Positions 6,505 through 7,836 of a stretch of 7,836 nt of DNA are shown here, piece after piece. Source of the DNA: Bacteroidota bacterium (lineage in GTDB: Bacteria > Bacteroidota > Bacteroidia > Flavobacteriales_F > PHOS-HE28); NCBI GenBank assembly GCA_023430945.1, contig JAEYYE010000315.1, forward strand, positions 1-7,836, given 5' to 3'. Position 1 is the stretch's first letter. Each line of letters begins with the position of its first letter. Under the pieces are notes generated by a model. The model searched no databases and was not told the DNA's origin. It saw nothing but the letters and a program-made list of their open reading frames with translations. A program made the position numbers and the translations under genes.

Positions 6505-6608
6505 TCAGACGATCAGATGATCAGATGATCACGCTCGCCGATAGCGTAGAGCACTCGGAGGGATCCGCATTTCAATATCTGATCATCTCATTATCTGATC
6601 GATGATCA
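6495..6608. repeat. 8-base direct/inverted repeat element spanning the gene junction
   Basis: Left part: GATCAGAT at 6495-6502, GATCAGAC at 6503-6510, GATCAGAT at 6511-6518 and 6519-6526, then GATCA to 6531. A 45-base spacer follows (6532-6576). Right part is the reverse complement unit: ATCTGATC at 6577-6584, the variant ATCTCATT at 6585-6592, ATCTGATC at 6593-6600, then GATGATCA at 6601-6608. Transcribed, the arms could fold into a long hairpin. The TGA stop of the epimerase (6502-6504) falls in the left arm, and the ATG of the glycosyltransferase (6602) in the right arm. Confidence 0.85.
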
Positions 6609-7836
6609 TTTGCTTCGGCCCAGGCCCAAAATTCAAAGGCGGCATCGCGCAATACAACACCGCGCTGGCCCGTGCGCTTAAGGACGAAGGCGCAGAGGTG
6701 ACGATCGTGAGCTGGACGCAGCAGTACCCGGCGATCATCCCACGCGAGTTCGTGGACAAGGCCAGCCGCAGCAGCTTTCTCGAAGGCTACGAGATCCCGG
6801 TACACTACCTCACCAACTGGAACGATCCGCGCACTTGGAAGTCAACCGCGAAAGCGATCACCGATCTGAAGCCGGACAAGGTGATCATTCAGTGGTACAA
6901 TCCTACGCAGGGAATTCCGCTGAACACGATCGCCAAATACCTGCGCAGGCACACAAAAGCCGAGATCCTCTTCGATCTGCACTTCGTGGCGGCCAAGGAG
7001 CAAAGCAGCCTTGACGCCCGGCTCACAAGAATGGCTTTGCGTCACGGCCACAGCTTCATTGTGCATGCCTATAAGACCGCGGAGGAATTGAAGGCGTTGA
7101 TGCCGGATGCGCGGTTCGAATTGAGTTTGGACGGGAAAGTGGGTACACGGTCCAAGGTCCTAGGTCCTAGGTCCAAGGACAGCTCAGGCCTTGGACCTAG
7201 GACCTTGGACCAGCGACCAAAGACCATCCTCAAACTCTATCACCCGATCTACACCCTCTTCAAACCCGATCCGAACTTCGCCAAAGAGGAATGGAAACGG
7301 CAACATGGATTGAAGAAACATGTGTTCCTTTTCTTCGGCTTCATCCGCAAATACAAAGGCCTTCACTATTGTATCGAAGCATTCGCAAAGCTGGCTGCGA
7401 TGCGCGAAGATGTGAGCCTGATGATCGTGGGCGAGCGCTTCTGGAGCACGGTGGACCAGCGCAAGCTGAGCACCAAGCTTAAGAACATGATCTTCGGCAC
7501 GTTGAAGAAGTTGTTCCTGAAGAAGAGCGATGACGAGCGCGACTACGATCCGCTCGCCATGGTCGATACGTTGGGTTTGCGCGAAAAGGTGGTGGTGGTA
7601 GATCGATTCATTCCGAATGAAGAGGTGCCACCTTATTTCCAGGCTGCAGATGCGATCGTGCTTTTCTACGAGACAGCTACACCGAGTGGCGTGGAATCGT
7701 TGAGCTACAACTTTAAGTTGCCGGCTGTGGCCACACGTGTCGGTCACTTTCCCGAAACGATCAGCGATGGCTTCAACGGCTACCTGGCCGAGCCGAAGAA
7801 CGTTGATGACATGGCGAGGGTGATGGAGAAGATGAT
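6602..7836 (+). CDS. Glycosyltransferase family 4 (group 1), 3'-truncated by window edge
   Basis: An open frame of 411 codons running off the window end. It encodes a GT-B fold retaining glycosyltransferase that should transfer a sugar from a nucleotide donor to a growing surface glycan, in the cytoplasm or at the inner membrane. The N-terminal acceptor domain begins MIICFGPGPKFKGGIAQYN, with the glycine-rich loop near G13-G14. The C-terminal donor domain begins around 240: FFGFIRKYKGLHY (244-256), LMIVGERF (273-280), IPNEEVPPYFQAAD before 350, then TPSGVESLSYNFKLPAVATRVGHFPETI from 360, containing the family's donor-binding acidic positions (E365 and the late glutamate). In-frame TGA at 6596-6598 rules out an earlier start, so ATG 6602 is chosen. 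Residues 183-203 are encoded by a repeat element, and 281-319 is a Lys-rich stretch that relatives appear to lack. It is probably cotranscribed with the epimerase. Confidence 0.93.
   Translation, partial: MIICFGPGPKFKGGIAQYNTALARALKDEGAEVTIVSWTQQYPAIIPREFVDKASRSSFLEGYEIPVHYLTNWNDPRTWKSTAKAITDLKPDKVIIQWYNPTQGIPLNTIAKYLRRHTKAEILFDLHFVAAKEQSSLDARLTRMALRHGHSFIVHAYKTAEELKALMPDARFELSLDGKVGTRSKVLGPRSKDSSGLGPRTLDQRPKTILKLYHPIYTLFKPDPNFAKEEWKRQHGLKKHVFLFFGFIRKYKGLHYCIEAFAKLAAMREDVSLMIVGERFWSTVDQRKLSTKLKNMIFGTLKKLFLKKSDDERDYDPLAMVDTLGLREKVVVVDRFIPNEEVPPYFQAADAIVLFYETATPSGVESLSYNFKLPAVATRVGHFPETISDGFNGYLAEPKNVDDMARVMEKM
7149..7211. repeat. 7-base direct/inverted repeat element inside the glycosyltransferase gene
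   Basis: Four direct units GGTCCAA, GGTCCTA, GGTCCTA, GGTCCAA occupy 7149-7176; a 14-base spacer covers 7177-7190; three inverted units TTGGACC, TAGGACC, TTGGACC occupy 7191-7211. The total is 63 bases, 21 codons, with no stop in the gene's frame. The encoded stretch is rich in Arg, Lys, Ser, Gly and Pro and lies just before LKLYHPIYTLF, at the linker between the two domains. It could fold into a strong hairpin in DNA or RNA. Confidence 0.9.

Noticed and set aside
6495..6608. Cluster of about nine GATC sites as a Dam-methylation control region
   Set aside because: The sites are a by-product of the GATCAGAT unit, GATC is frequent throughout the window, and no Dam enzyme is known for this organism from the sequence.
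6495..7211. CRISPR array
   Set aside because: The repeated units are only 7-8 bases, directly adjacent without spacers, and occur in inverted as well as direct orientation; no cas genes are nearby.
7184..7747. Minus-strand 187-residue open frame opposite the glycosyltransferase gene
   Set aside because: Antisense to a continuous glycosyltransferase frame; its start lies near the end of the window and nothing in it looks like a family.

Overview
The window looks like a piece of a Bacteroidota chromosome, probably a Flavobacteriales-like lineage of moderate GC. The evidence is a FISUMP-type surface lipoprotein with a Cys-Lys-Lys-Glu-Asp-Asp lipoprotein start, signal peptides ending in A-Q or G-Q, almost no Shine-Dalgarno sequences, and TAnnTTT-like promoter boxes. 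No rRNA or marker gene is present, so the order-level guess is weak.

Layout from left to right. Positions 1-1511 hold the 3' three quarters of an acetyl-CoA synthetase gene (acs). A compact toxin-antitoxin pair follows (1556-2136): a small ribbon-helix-helix-like antitoxin overlapping a PIN-domain toxin. A possible degenerate copy of the acs 3' end lies just beyond it (2218-2241), which suggests the pair was inserted at the end of acs. On the minus strand, 2246-3025 encodes a FISUMP lipoprotein. Divergent from it, 3152-4498 encodes an MscS-type mechanosensitive channel with a very basic N-terminal extension.

The stretch 4501-5406 is unusual. A G/C-rich hairpin (4501-4533) abuts a segment (4537-5406) bounded by two 133-base imperfect inverted repeats whose outer 23 bases match at 22 positions. 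Between them is an AT-rich gene (about 34% GC by hand count) for a small secreted protein of unknown function.

The right end is a polysaccharide or glycan locus: an NAD-dependent sugar-nucleotide epimerase/dehydratase (5467-6504) and a GT4-type glycosyltransferase (6602 to the window end, cut off there). Two structurally similar but sequence-unrelated repeat elements sit here. One lies between the genes (8-base unit GATCAGAT, about 4.6 direct copies, spacer, 3 inverted copies) and supplies the stop codon of the first gene and the start codon of the second. The other lies inside the glycosyltransferase gene (7-base unit GGTCCWA, 4 direct copies, 14-base spacer, 3 inverted copies; 63 bases, in frame). 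This shared architecture, and the inverted-repeat-bounded AT-rich gene, are the most noteworthy things in the window. All family assignments come from reading motifs; no database search was done.
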